This document shows, piece by piece, positions 24,287 through 32,869 of a DNA stretch of 64,000 nt. Both the position numbers and the translations under genes were made by a program. Source of the stretch: Rhodoferax lithotrophicus (GTDB lineage: Bacteria > Pseudomonadota > Gammaproteobacteria > Burkholderiales > Burkholderiaceae_C); the NCBI RefSeq assembly GCF_019973615.1, contig NZ_AP024238.1, positions 3,865,989 through 3,929,988 of the forward strand, given 5' to 3'. Each line of letters starts with the position of its first letter. Position 1 is the stretch's first letter. The notes beneath the pieces are model-generated. The model saw nothing but the letters and a program-made list of their open reading frames with translations. It made no database searches and was not told the DNA's origin.

Positions 24287-26370
24287 ACTTGTCACTTCTT
24301 ACACTCAAGAATTGGTTTGGCAGCAACTCTGCACTGATGAAAGGTGCCGCCGCACCCATGCTGGTGGTGGCCATTTTGTCAATGATGGTACTGCCCTTGG
24401 CACCCTGGGTGCTGGACACTTTTTTCACATTCAACATCGCAGTGGCGTTGATGGTGATGATGGTGGCCGCTTACATGCTCAAGCCACTGGACTTTGCGGC
24501 CTTTCCAGCGGTTCTGCTGCTAACCACTTTGATGCGCCTGTCCTTGAACGTAGCGTCCACCCGCGTGGTGCTTCTTGAAGGTCACACCGGCCCAGGTGCT
24601 GCGGGTGCAGTGATTGAAGCCTTTGGTCACTTCCTGATTGGTGGCAACTTTGCGGTTGGCTTGATTGTTTTCTCCATTTTGGTGGTCATTAACTTTGTGG
24701 TGGTCACCAAAGGTGCCGAACGGATTGCTGAAGTGTCTGCCCGTTTTGCCCTGGATGCCATGCCCGGCAAACAGATGGCCGTAGATGCTGACCTGAATGC
24801 TGGTCTGATCGATGAAAAAGAAGCCAAACGCCGCCGCGCAGAAGTTTCTGAAGAAGCTGATTTCTTTGGCTCCATGGACGGGGCATCCAAGTTCGTACGT
24901 GGCGATGCGGTTGCAGGTATTTTGATTTTGCTGATCAACATCTTTGGCGGTTTCACGGTAGGTGTACTGCAGCACGGCTTAACGGCATCCCAGGCAGCTG
25001 ACTCGTATATTCTGCTGGCGGTGGGTGATGCCTTGGTTGCACAAATTCCGGGCTTGCTGATCTCCGTAGCTGCGGCCATGGTGGTATCACGTGTGGGCAA
25101 GGAAAATGATCTGAGCAACCAGATCGTCACCCAAATGTTCATTTCACCCAAAGTGCTGGGTATCACCGGAACCATCATGGGTATCCTTGGCATCATTCCT
25201 GGCATGCCCCACGTGGTTTTTCTGGGTATCTCCATGCTATTGGGCTATGGTGCCTGGATGTTGGCCCACCAACCGCCCCCCGTTGAACCAAGCACCATTG
25301 AACCAGCCCCGGCCTCTGATGGGGAAGCCAGTTGGGACGATTTGCAACCCGTTGACCAACTGGGTCTGGAGCTAGGCTATCGCCTGATTACGCTGGTAGA
25401 CAAAAATCGCCAAGGTGACTTGCTCACACGCATCAAAGGGGTGCGCCGGAAATTCGCCCAAGAAGTCGGATTTTTACCCCCTCCCGTCCATGTGCGGGAC
25501 AACCTGGAGCTCAAACCCAGCGGCTACCGCATCACGCTGCGTGGTGTGATTGTGGGTGAGGGCGAGGCTTTTCCCGGCATGTTTCTGGCCATCAACCCCG
25601 GTGGCATCAACACTCCATTGATTGGTACCCCCACCACTGACCCCGCTTTTGGCCTGCCAGCACACTGGATTGATGCCACACAAAAAGAAGCCGCACAAAT
25701 GGCCGGATTTACCGTGGTTGATTCTGAGACTGTCATGGCCACACATTTGTCACACTTGATGCAAGTGCAGGCTGCCAAATTACTGAGCCGCACAGAAACT
25801 CAGCAACTGGTAGAACACGTGAGCAAACTGGCCCCCAAACTGATTGAAGAAGTAGTGCCCAAGATGGTTTCGATTGCTGTCTTTCAAAAAGTTCTGCAAC
25901 TGCTGCTGGAAGAGTCCGTGCACATTCGTGACATCCGCACCATCATCGAATCCATCGCCGAACACGCCACCACGGTCACCGATCCAGCGGAACTAGCCAA
26001 ACGTGTGCGCGTGGCCTTGTCACCGGCCATCGTGCAACAAATTTATGGTGCCATCAATGAACTCAACGTCATCGCCATTGATCCGCCACTGGAACGACTG
26101 CTGGTGCAAGCCTTGGGTAATACCTCTGGACAAGGCCAGGCCCTTGACCCTGGAGTGGCAGAAATCCTGACACAAAAAGCCGCTGAAATGGCACTCAAAC
26201 AGGAAGAAATTGGCATCCCGGCCTGCTTGCTGGTGCCTGATCAAATTCGCAGCTCTGTCGCCCGTTTGGTGCGCCGCGTTGCCCCACGACTGCAGGTTCT
26301 CGCACACAGCGAAATTCCTGAGTCACACACTATTCGCATTGGCCCGATTCTCAAAGGTGCAGCATCATGA
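24283..26370 (+). CDS. flhA: flagellar type III export gate protein FlhA
   Basis: A 695-residue protein forming the nonameric export gate. About eight transmembrane helices fill residues 20-330, including the conserved FHIPEP-region equivalents and the cytoplasmic loop SARFALDAMPGKQMAVDADLNAG. The large cytoplasmic domain (about 350-695) docks chaperone-substrate complexes such as FliS-flagellin and FliT-FliD encoded earlier in the window. The start ATG overlaps flhB and the stop overlaps flhF (ATGA in each case), so flhB-flhA-flhF is a coupled unit. Confidence 0.97.
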   Translation: MNLSLLTLKNWFGSNSALMKGAAAPMLVVAILSMMVLPLAPWVLDTFFTFNIAVALMVMMVAAYMLKPLDFAAFPAVLLLTTLMRLSLNVASTRVVLLEGHTGPGAAGAVIEAFGHFLIGGNFAVGLIVFSILVVINFVVVTKGAERIAEVSARFALDAMPGKQMAVDADLNAGLIDEKEAKRRRAEVSEEADFFGSMDGASKFVRGDAVAGILILLINIFGGFTVGVLQHGLTASQAADSYILLAVGDALVAQIPGLLISVAAAMVVSRVGKENDLSNQIVTQMFISPKVLGITGTIMGILGIIPGMPHVVFLGISMLLGYGAWMLAHQPPPVEPSTIEPAPASDGEASWDDLQPVDQLGLELGYRLITLVDKNRQGDLLTRIKGVRRKFAQEVGFLPPPVHVRDNLELKPSGYRITLRGVIVGEGEAFPGMFLAINPGGINTPLIGTPTTDPAFGLPAHWIDATQKEAAQMAGFTVVDSETVMATHLSHLMQVQAAKLLSRTETQQLVEHVSKLAPKLIEEVVPKMVSIAVFQKVLQLLLEESVHIRDIRTIIESIAEHATTVTDPAELAKRVRVALSPAIVQQIYGAINELNVIAIDPPLERLLVQALGNTSGQGQALDPGVAEILTQKAAEMALKQEEIGIPACLLVPDQIRSSVARLVRRVAPRLQVLAHSEIPESHTIRIGPILKGAAS

Positions 26371-27845
26371 ACATTCAACGCTTTACCGCCCCCACCGCCC
26401 GCGAAGCTCTTGCCAAAGCCCGTATGACATTTGGCGATGGCACACTGATTTTGTCCAATCGCCCCACGGCGGCCGGTATCGAAGTAGTGGCTACGGGAGA
26501 AGACACCTTGGCCGCACTGGACCGCAACGAACTAAGCCGTCAAGGCAAGCGCCAGCCATCCGATCAACCCGCGAGCTCACCGAAGGTTGACCCAAACAGC
26601 CAAGTGGTGGATGACACCACCCAACTGGCCATGAGCACGTTGTCATTTCAAGACTACGTGCGCGAACGTATGTTGCGCCGACGCCATGAAGCCATCAATG
26701 GCCAGTCAAGCCTGGAAGAGCGCAGCCAGCCACACCGTGCAAACCCGAGTGCAGTGCGCTCTGCCCCGGCTCAAATCACACCGTTTCAAGCACCTGCTGC
26801 AATAACAACCCAACCGACACCTAGGCCAGCCGCACAAACCACCTCACGGCCAGCTTCACGGCCTGTCGCTAGCCCAACGCTCGCGCCAGCATCATCCCTG
26901 ATGCCACAGGGCATTGTGGACGAACTCCAGGCCATGAAAACGCTGATTGAAGATCGATTCAATACCTTGACCTGGCTGGGACAAACCCGGCAAAGCCCCA
27001 TTCATTCGAATCTGATGCTCAAGCTGATCCGCTCAGGCTACTCTCCCACCCTTTCCAGAACTATTTTGGAGCGTATGCAGGAAGACATTGCAGCACCAGA
27101 AGCCATGCGCTGGATCATGGACGTATTAACCCGCAACCTGCGCACCGATGCGGACACAAGCGCTATACATGTAGAAGGTGGAACCTACGCCTTGGTCGGA
27201 GCAACTGGTGTAGGGAAAACCACCACAGCAGCCAAACTTGCAGGCCTGTGCGCTCGTACCCATGGTGCCAACAGTGTTGGGTTGATCACCTTGGACACCT
27301 ATCGTGTGGGTGCCCATGAACAATTGCGCGCTTATGGACGCATGCTGGGAGTAGTCGCTCACTTGGCCCATGACCGTGCAGCGCTGCAAGATTTACTGGG
27401 TTTACTGTCCAATAAAAAGATGGTGCTGATCGACACCACAGGCATTGCCCCCAATGATCCACGTAAACGTGACATGCTGGATGTGCTTGATATCGCGGGT
27501 GTCAACCGCCTGCTGGTGCTCAATGCGGGTGGCCATGGCGACACACTGGATGATGTGGTGACTTCTTTCAAAACAGGTGGTGTCCAACAATCTATCCTGT
27601 CCAAAATTGACGAGGCCGCCAAAATTGGGCCGGCACTGGATGCGGTGATTCGCCACCAGCTGGTGCTGCGTGGCGTAACCATGGGCCAGAAAGTACCGGA
27701 AGACTGGGAACGTGCCGATGCCGCCAAACTGATCGCCATGTCCATGCGTGCACCCACCAAATCAGCCTTCGACCCCAAGAGTGCCGATCTTGGCTTCTTC
27801 TTTGCTGACAGTGCACCCATTCATGCGGGACAGTTCCATGCTTGA
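26367..27845 (+). CDS. flhF: SRP-family GTPase FlhF, flagellar placement factor
   Basis: A 492-residue member of the SRP54/FtsY GTPase class that sets the polar position and number of flagella. The N-terminal domain starts MNIQRFTAPTAREALAKARM. A long Pro/Ala/Thr-rich linker follows (about residues 60-180). The GTPase domain has the P-loop GATGVGKTTTAAKLA (near 275), the G3-like LIDTTGIAPND, and SKIDEAAKIG in place of the TKLDE motif. It overlaps the next gene by 8 bases. Presence of flhF points to polar or localised flagellation. Confidence 0.95.
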   Translation: MNIQRFTAPTAREALAKARMTFGDGTLILSNRPTAAGIEVVATGEDTLAALDRNELSRQGKRQPSDQPASSPKVDPNSQVVDDTTQLAMSTLSFQDYVRERMLRRRHEAINGQSSLEERSQPHRANPSAVRSAPAQITPFQAPAAITTQPTPRPAAQTTSRPASRPVASPTLAPASSLMPQGIVDELQAMKTLIEDRFNTLTWLGQTRQSPIHSNLMLKLIRSGYSPTLSRTILERMQEDIAAPEAMRWIMDVLTRNLRTDADTSAIHVEGGTYALVGATGVGKTTTAAKLAGLCARTHGANSVGLITLDTYRVGAHEQLRAYGRMLGVVAHLAHDRAALQDLLGLLSNKKMVLIDTTGIAPNDPRKRDMLDVLDIAGVNRLLVLNAGGHGDTLDDVVTSFKTGGVQQSILSKIDEAAKIGPALDAVIRHQLVLRGVTMGQKVPEDWERADAAKLIAMSMRAPTKSAFDPKSADLGFFFADSAPIHAGQFHA

Positions 27846-28575
27846 GCCTTGCATCAACCAGGCTGCTGGCTTGCAAGCTCTGGCACCACAACTTGCACCC
27901 AAGCTGGTCGCAGTCACCAGTCATGGTGAACAGCAAGGTGAGCTTCCCATGCTCTGGAGTTTGTGTACTGCATGGGTTGACCTGGGCCTCTCCGTGATGG
28001 TGCTTGATGGACATAAATCTGAGACAGATCACAACCCAGGACTGTTGCACCTGTTAAATGACCCCATGAGGCATCTCCATACCGAACAAGAAGCCGTTTC
28101 ATTAGCGGTCATGCCAGCCGCCCAAGGGTTTGAGCAACTCAAAACAGCTGGTTTTAACGCCCACACCGTAGGGCATTTATTTCAGAACTACGGCATTGTG
28201 CTGCTTTATGCAGACGCATCAAGCCTAGCGCGCTTGCTCAAAGGTAGCGGACTGACTCCGCTTTTGGTGGTCGCACCACTCGCATCGTCGTCATTTTCAG
28301 CCTACCAAGCCTTGAAAGAGCTGCTGTTAAATGCCCATTTGCACCCAACAGTAGCTAACATTACATTGCCTTCCAGAACAACAACTGCAATGACCAGCCC
28401 CGTCCAAAATCTGCAACACTGTGCCATGACATTCCTGGGCTTGGAGATCAAACCCATCACCGTTTCAGCCGTGGCCAGTGCGATTGATTCCCGTGACGAA
28501 ATCAATCGTCTGGCCCTTCGGTTGCTGGAAAATGCAGTGCTTATGGAACGTCAGCCCATCAAGAGGACACATTGA
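27838..28575 (+). CDS. FlhG-position protein lacking the P-loop (degenerate MinD-like)
   Basis: A 245-residue protein in the place where flhG (fleN, ylxH) normally sits between flhF and fliA. The fold pattern looks MinD/FlhG-like (LSVMVLDGHKSETDHNPGLLHLL, then YGIVLLYADASS, then PLLVVAPLASSSFSAYQALKEL), but the deviant Walker A motif KGGVGKT expected near the N-terminus is replaced by VTSHGEQQGELPMLWSL, without any lysine. It should therefore not bind or hydrolyse ATP like FlhG. It may still partner FlhF or FliA. It overlaps flhF by 8 bases and its TGA stop shares bases with the fliA ATG. An active FlhG may be encoded elsewhere or may be lost. Confidence 0.65.
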   Translation: MLEPCINQAAGLQALAPQLAPKLVAVTSHGEQQGELPMLWSLCTAWVDLGLSVMVLDGHKSETDHNPGLLHLLNDPMRHLHTEQEAVSLAVMPAAQGFEQLKTAGFNAHTVGHLFQNYGIVLLYADASSLARLLKGSGLTPLLVVAPLASSSFSAYQALKELLLNAHLHPTVANITLPSRTTTAMTSPVQNLQHCAMTFLGLEIKPITVSAVASAIDSRDEINRLALRLLENAVLMERQPIKRTH

Positions 28576-29291
28576 TGTATACCGCCAAGGGACAGCTTGA
28601 TCGCAATGCCCTGATTCGCCAATACCAACCATTGGTACGCAAGTTGGCCCATCACATGATGGCCAAGTTGCCTGCCAATGTACAGGTGGACGACTTGATT
28701 CAGGTCGGTTTGATTGGACTATCAGATGCACTTTCCCGATTTGAGGCCACACAGGGCGTGCAGTTCGAAACTTTTGCCACCCAACGCATCCGCGGAGCCA
28801 TGCTGGATGAATTGCGCGAAAACGACTGGGCCTCACGCGGCACACGCAAAAGCCAAAAAGACATTGAAGAAGCCATGCGTCGACTGGAACACCGTTTGGG
28901 CCGCAGCCCGCTTGAAAGTGAAATTGCCGCTGATTTGGGCATGACTCTGGTGGACTACCAAAGCCTGCTGAGCAAAGTTCGGGGCACCCAGCTGGTTTAC
29001 CTGGAAGACATGACCCACAACCCGGATGAAGAGGACAGTTTTCTGGATCGTCATCTGGGAGATACGCAGGCTGACCCGATCAACATGCTGCGTGACCAGC
29101 GCATGCGTATGGCGTTGGTTGCCGCCATCAAAAACCTGCCAGAACGTGAACAGCACATCATGAGCATGTACTACGAAGAAGACATGAACCTGAAGGAAAT
29201 TGCCGCCGTGCTGGACGTGACCGAATCCAGAGTGTGCCAACTACACAGCCAATCCATTGCCCGTCTGCGGGCCAAAATGCGCGCGCACTGA
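28575..29291 (+). CDS. fliA: flagellar sigma factor FliA (sigma-28)
   Basis: A 238-residue sigma factor directing late flagellar genes. Region 2 is visible as LIRQYQPLVRKLAHHMMAKL and VDDLIQVGLIGLSDALSRFE then FATQRIRGAMLDELRENDW. Region 3 contains RLEHRLGRSPLESEIAADLG, and region 4 LPEREQHIMSMYYEEDMNLKEIA then VTESRVCQLHSQSIARL with the helix-turn-helix that reads the -35 box. Its recognition sequence occurs before fliC2, motA, flgM and flaG in this window. GAGGACAC precedes the ATG, which overlaps the previous stop as TGATG. Confidence 0.97.
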   Translation: MYTAKGQLDRNALIRQYQPLVRKLAHHMMAKLPANVQVDDLIQVGLIGLSDALSRFEATQGVQFETFATQRIRGAMLDELRENDWASRGTRKSQKDIEEAMRRLEHRLGRSPLESEIAADLGMTLVDYQSLLSKVRGTQLVYLEDMTHNPDEEDSFLDRHLGDTQADPINMLRDQRMRMALVAAIKNLPEREQHIMSMYYEEDMNLKEIAAVLDVTESRVCQLHSQSIARLRAKMRAH

Positions 29292-29371
29292 AACACACTC
29301 TCTGGAGCGATGGAAATGACCAAGGTCTCTGCTTTAAAACCAACGAGCTGACAAAAGCAATATTCAGATGA

Positions 29372-29420
29372 ATATTAGCCTGTAGCCCTCTATATACCTG
29401 CGTAAGAAGCTATTATTTAA
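29372..29420. repeat. interspersed Comamonadaceae-type repeat, copy R4
   Basis: ATTAGCCTGTAGCCCTCTAT ... GCGTAAGAAGCTATTATTT lies between the convergent fliA and flgN ends and is closest in sequence to copy R1 after fliE. Confidence 0.65.
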
Positions 29421-29457
29421 ATAGCAAAATAAGACCCTATTCCCTGAACCCATGGAT

Positions 29458-29474
29458 GCCGGACCGCATCCGGC
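29458..29474 (-). terminator. possible terminator hairpin after flgN
   Basis: GCCGGA and TCCGGC with a 5-base loop lie about 14 bases beyond the flgN stop. No clear U-tract follows on the minus strand, so this is a tentative terminator shared by the convergent fliA and flgMN transcripts. Confidence 0.4.
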
Positions 29475-29487
29475 AAAACGCTTTTCT

Positions 29488-29886
29488 TCAAGCCGTCAGC
29501 GACTTGAATTCCCCACTTTGCCGACCAGCACTGCCATAAGGTTGACGGGCGTACACACCTGCTTTCGGCTTGTAGGTATTTTCCTGGCAAGCGGGCATCA
29601 AAGCACCCAAGGCACGGTCTACCGTCACACTCTGACGCAGCAAGCCCTGGCGTAAAGTAGCCAGCCCGGCAGCTATTTTTTTAACCCGCCACTGTGCACT
29701 GACATTGTTCTTGAGGATGGCCGCAACCGGTTGTAGCACTTTGGAAAGCAGCACCACCATGGATTGCAATTCAGCCGATACCGCCACCAGCTCGTTGGGG
29801 TCATTGCGGGCAATGGCTGAGGACAAAAAAGCCAGCTGAGACTCAAAACGACTCAACTGGCTATCTACTATGGCTTCGTTGTTCAT
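29488..29886 (-). CDS. flgN: flagellar export chaperone FlgN
   Basis: A 132-residue helical protein in the usual place beside flgM. FlgN chaperones the hook-filament junction proteins FlgK and FlgL to the FlhA gate. The sequence has long amphipathic helices (VDSQLSRFESQLAFLSSAIARN, LQPVAAILKNNVSAQWRVKKIA) and a poorly conserved tail, as the family does. It lies 31 bases after flgM on the same strand, under the flgM sigma-28 promoter. Confidence 0.8.
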   Translation of the reverse strand: MNNEAIVDSQLSRFESQLAFLSSAIARNDPNELVAVSAELQSMVVLLSKVLQPVAAILKNNVSAQWRVKKIAAGLATLRQGLLRQSVTVDRALGALMPACQENTYKPKAGVYARQPYGSAGRQSGEFKSLTA

Positions 29887-29917
29887 GGTTTTTCCTTAAA
29901 AACCAGAAAAAACCGGA

Positions 29918-30244
29918 CTAACCGCGATTGCGTGTCAGCATCTCCTGGGCGTTGGACAATAATTTGTCGGCAATGGCTTCCGGGTTCACCACATAAGTAC
30001 CCTGGGCAATGGCTGTACGCACGGCGTTCACCTTGCCCATATCCACATCGGGTGTTTCTCCACGGTCTGCCGCTTCCATGGAGCGCGCCATACTGGATAC
30101 TGTCACGGCCACACCTGCAGACTGCGTGCTTTTCGATGCTGTAGTTTTTGCAAGCGTGCTCGCTGCCGGGCCGTTTTTGGCGGCCAATGCTGCGGCATTG
30201 CTGCTGATGGCAACAGATTTGTCTAAAGGCGGGTTGATCTTCAT
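29918..30244 (-). CDS. flgM: anti-sigma-28 factor FlgM
   Basis: A 108-residue inhibitor of FliA that is exported through the completed hook-basal body, releasing sigma-28. It begins MKINPPLDKS, has a disordered Ala/Ser/Thr-rich first half, and the conserved binding region VDMGKVNAVRTAIAQGTYVVNPEAIADKLL. The ATG at 30244 has GGAG at a good distance; an ATG 12 bases upstream is less likely. Its own promoter is a strong sigma-28 site, giving the known feedback in which FliA drives its inhibitor. Confidence 0.92.
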   Translation of the reverse strand: MKINPPLDKSVAISSNAAALAAKNGPAASTLAKTTASKSTQSAGVAVTVSSMARSMEAADRGETPDVDMGKVNAVRTAIAQGTYVVNPEAIADKLLSNAQEMLTRNRG

Positions 30245-30286
30245 GGTGTTCTCCAAAACTACGATAGTTGTAGCCTCGTAGGATCA

Positions 30287-30313
30287 CTTTCGGCAAAAAC
30301 TGGCCGAACTTTA
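30287..30313 (-). promoter_or_regulatory. sigma-28 (FliA) promoter of flgM-flgN
   Basis: On the minus strand TAAAGTTC, 11 bases, GCCGAAAG: 7 of 8 and 6 of 8 matches with exact spacing. Initiation near 30280 gives a leader of about 35 bases before flgM. The site lies between flgA and flgM. Confidence 0.85.
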
Positions 30314-30343
30314 ACCCTATTTTGGAAACATCCGCCAAGCAGC

Positions 30344-31096
30344 TCATAACTCAAGCCTCACCGTCCGGCTATCCAACACCTGCCCGTTCATGATCCGGCC
30401 ATTGTCCATACGCACCTTGGCACTTTGCCCCATGACACCGGCCGATACAGCCTGTCCATTGGTCGCAATTTCAAAACCGACACCTCGCGCCAGCACCCTG
30501 ACCTGGGCCCCCGCCTGAAAAACCTGGGCAGGTTTCACCATATCCTGGCGCAAAGCCTGCCCGGTCGACAGCATACGGGTTGCGGTCTGCCCGACCCAGT
30601 CGGACACATTGGCCATGATCGGGCTGTTGAGTTCAGCCCAATCCACTTCAACCGGCATGGCATCCGCTTCCGTCAACACCGCGCCTTGCGCAACATAACC
30701 CTTGATCACCCATGCGGGGCCAAAGGCCTTGACGGTAATGGGCAAAAACACATTCCACTTGCTGGAGCCCTGGACACAACGCAGACCCAGCCGGGTTTTG
30801 CCCCACAAGCGGGTATTGGGCGGCAAATAGGGCACCACCTGCGCGCAGGGTGCCAGCCGCAAACGCTGATCCAGCTCCCCCATCGTTACCTCCATACGCA
30901 ACGGCAAACCCTCTGCATGACTGGCCAAGCTGCTATCCAGCCAGTGCTGCGCATTGACATACAACACACGGGTATCAACAGACTCTACCGCTGCTTGCGC
31001 GTACCCAGAACCACTGGTCACCATCAAACCCAGGCACAAAACTGACCCGACTCGCGTACGCAGGCCACGAGCCAAACAAACCAAAGAGATCAACAT
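30344..31096 (-). CDS. flgA: P-ring assembly chaperone FlgA
   Basis: A periplasmic chaperone of about 250 residues for FlgI assembly. A signal peptide is visible (VGSVLCLGLMVTSGSGYAQA). The mature part holds the SAF/FlgA domain, with VLTEADAMPVEVDW, GQALRQDMVKPAQVFQAGAQVRVLARG and the C-terminal AKVRMDNGRIMNGQVLDSRTVRLEL. The ATG at 31096 has GGAAGG just upstream; starts at 31111 or 31162 would add residues before the signal peptide. It is transcribed away from flgB, as in many proteobacteria. Confidence 0.9.
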   Translation of the reverse strand: MLISLVCLARGLRTRVGSVLCLGLMVTSGSGYAQAAVESVDTRVLYVNAQHWLDSSLASHAEGLPLRMEVTMGELDQRLRLAPCAQVVPYLPPNTRLWGKTRLGLRCVQGSSKWNVFLPITVKAFGPAWVIKGYVAQGAVLTEADAMPVEVDWAELNSPIMANVSDWVGQTATRMLSTGQALRQDMVKPAQVFQAGAQVRVLARGVGFEIATNGQAVSAGVMGQSAKVRMDNGRIMNGQVLDSRTVRLEL

Positions 31097-31278
31097 GACA
31101 GGGCCTTCCATAACGGGTCTCACTGTAGGCCAGTCTCTGGTTGAATAAAAAATGAAGTACACCTGATTTAGCCCGTTATTTACGGTTTAGAAATTTGCTG
31201 TGGTTTTCATAATCGTCCACCAGACAAGTCACCGCTCGCATTCCAGGCGGGATGAATTCAAGAAAGTCGAGGTGTTGG

Positions 31279-31734
31279 ATGTTTGCTCAAATGACCAGTG
31301 GTTTGGATATTCACGCCAAAGCCCTGGTGCTGCGTGCCGAACGCCAACGTATCCTGGCCAGTAACATGGCCAACGCCGACACACCGGGCTACGTCGCACG
31401 TGACATCAACTTCAAAGACGCCTTGGCGCAAATGACGGGCGACGTTGGTCGCACCTTGCCCAAGCTGAATCTGGTGGACAGCAAGACCAGCAGCGCTGAG
31501 ACCGGTCCAGGCAACCCAGGGCACATGGCACTTGCGGGCATCCAAGACGGTCAGCTCAGCGGCACCCCGACTTTGGCCTATGCCATGCAAAGCCAACCCA
31601 GCGTGGATGGCAACAGTGTGGACATGGATCGTGAGCGTGCCAGCTTTGTGGACAACTCGGTTCGCTATGAGGCCACCTTGCGCTTCATCAACGGCCAGTC
31701 AAAAACCATTTTGAGTGCCATACAGGGGCAATAG
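31279..31734 (+). CDS. flgB: proximal rod protein FlgB
   Basis: A 151-residue rod protein, first gene of the flgB-flgL operon. It has the N-terminal rod-family motif LRAERQRILASNMANADTPGY and the C-terminal VDMDRERASFVDNSVRYEATLRFI. The ATG at 31279 follows GAGG at a good distance. The intergenic region to flgA is about 180 bases; I see no sigma-28 or -24/-12 match there, so the operon is probably FlhDC- and sigma-70-dependent. Confidence 0.95.
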   Translation: MFAQMTSGLDIHAKALVLRAERQRILASNMANADTPGYVARDINFKDALAQMTGDVGRTLPKLNLVDSKTSSAETGPGNPGHMALAGIQDGQLSGTPTLAYAMQSQPSVDGNSVDMDRERASFVDNSVRYEATLRFINGQSKTILSAIQGQ

Positions 31735-31758
31735 GCCACTGCACTCTGGAGAACTGAT

Positions 31759-32163
31759 ATGTCCATGTTTTCAATTTTCAACGTGTCAGGCAGCGCCGTC
31801 AGCGCCCAGTCACAACGCCTCAACGTGGTCGCCAGCAATTTGGCCAATGTGGATGCGGTGGCCGGCCCCGATGGTGCGGCCTACAAAAGCCGCAATGTGG
31901 TGTTTCAAACTGTCCCCATGGGCACCGATGCCACCGCCGGGGTCAAGGTCAAAGAGATCACCGAAAGTAATGCGCCCTTCAAGCGTGTGCACGACCCCAA
32001 CCACCCCTCGGCAGACGCGGAAGGTTATGTGAACTATTCCAACGTCAACCCGGTGGAGGAAATGGTCAACATGATTTCAGCTTCGCGCTCTTATCAAAAC
32101 AACGTGGAAGTCATGAACACCGCCAAAACCTTGCTGCTTAAAACGCTGCAAATGGGTCAATAA
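31759..32163 (+). CDS. flgC: proximal rod protein FlgC
   Basis: A 134-residue rod protein with SGSAVSAQSQRLNVVASNLANVD near the N-terminus and the C-terminal signature VNPVEEMVNMISASRSYQNNVEVMNTAK. Length is the family standard. It follows flgB by 24 bases with GGAG before the ATG. Confidence 0.96.
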   Translation: MSMFSIFNVSGSAVSAQSQRLNVVASNLANVDAVAGPDGAAYKSRNVVFQTVPMGTDATAGVKVKEITESNAPFKRVHDPNHPSADAEGYVNYSNVNPVEEMVNMISASRSYQNNVEVMNTAKTLLLKTLQMGQ

Positions 32164-32183
32164 GTTTTTCAAAGGCCAATACC

Positions 32184-32840
32184 ATGCTTAACGTAAGCTC
32201 CACAACAGCGGCATCAACCACCAGTTCAACCAGCGCCAGCTCAACCAACAGTGCTGCGGACATGAACGCCGCACAAGACCGTTTTCTGAAACTCCTGGTG
32301 GCCCAGTTGAACAACCAGGACCCCATGAACCCGGTAGACAACGCCCAGATGACCAGCCAGATGGCACAGATCAACACGGTCACCGGCATCCAGCAAGTGA
32401 ATGACACCCTGAAAAGCATGGCCGAACAGTTCACCGCTATGCAGGTGCTGCAAGGGTCCAGCATGGTGGGCCATGATGTGTTGATTGAAGGCAACACTTT
32501 GGCGATCAACAACAACGCCGCCAGCGCAGCCTTTGATCTGGCGGGCCGCGCAGAGAGCGTCAAGGTGGATGTTTTATCACCCAGTGGCCAGGTCGTTGAC
32601 ACCTTTAATCTGGGCGCTCTCGACGCTGGCCGCCAAGCGTTTACCTGGGATGCCTCAAGCTACAACTTCAGTGGCAGTCCAAGTTTCAAAGTCACAGCCA
32701 CGCTGGGCGGCAAAGCCATTGAAAGTACCGCCATGGTTCGCGCCACGGTATCGTCCGTCAGCGGTGATGCCACTGGCATGAAGGTTCAACTGAAAGGCCG
32801 CCCGGATGTGGCCTACAGCAGCGTCAAAGCCATTCTTTAA
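32184..32840 (+). CDS. flgD: hook assembly scaffold protein FlgD
   Basis: A 218-residue hook cap. The N-terminal capping region has DRFLKLLVAQLNNQDPMNPVDNAQMTSQMAQ, here interrupted only for brevity, which is highly conserved. The C-terminal part has the FlgD Tudor/Ig-like region (VDVLSPSGQVVDTFNLG, QAFTWDA). The extreme N-terminus is Ser/Thr-rich, as is usual for the export signal. It lies 20 bases after flgC. Confidence 0.95.
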   Translation: MLNVSSTTAASTTSSTSASSTNSAADMNAAQDRFLKLLVAQLNNQDPMNPVDNAQMTSQMAQINTVTGIQQVNDTLKSMAEQFTAMQVLQGSSMVGHDVLIEGNTLAINNNAASAAFDLAGRAESVKVDVLSPSGQVVDTFNLGALDAGRQAFTWDASSYNFSGSPSFKVTATLGGKAIESTAMVRATVSSVSGDATGMKVQLKGRPDVAYSSVKAIL

Positions 32841-32869
32841 CTTATTTTCAGACCCCAAAGGAAACCATC

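Noticed and set aside
31097..31278. Search for a sigma-54 or sigma-28 promoter between flgA and flgB
   Set aside because: No GG-N10-GC or TAAA/GCCGATAA pattern of adequate quality was found on either strand.
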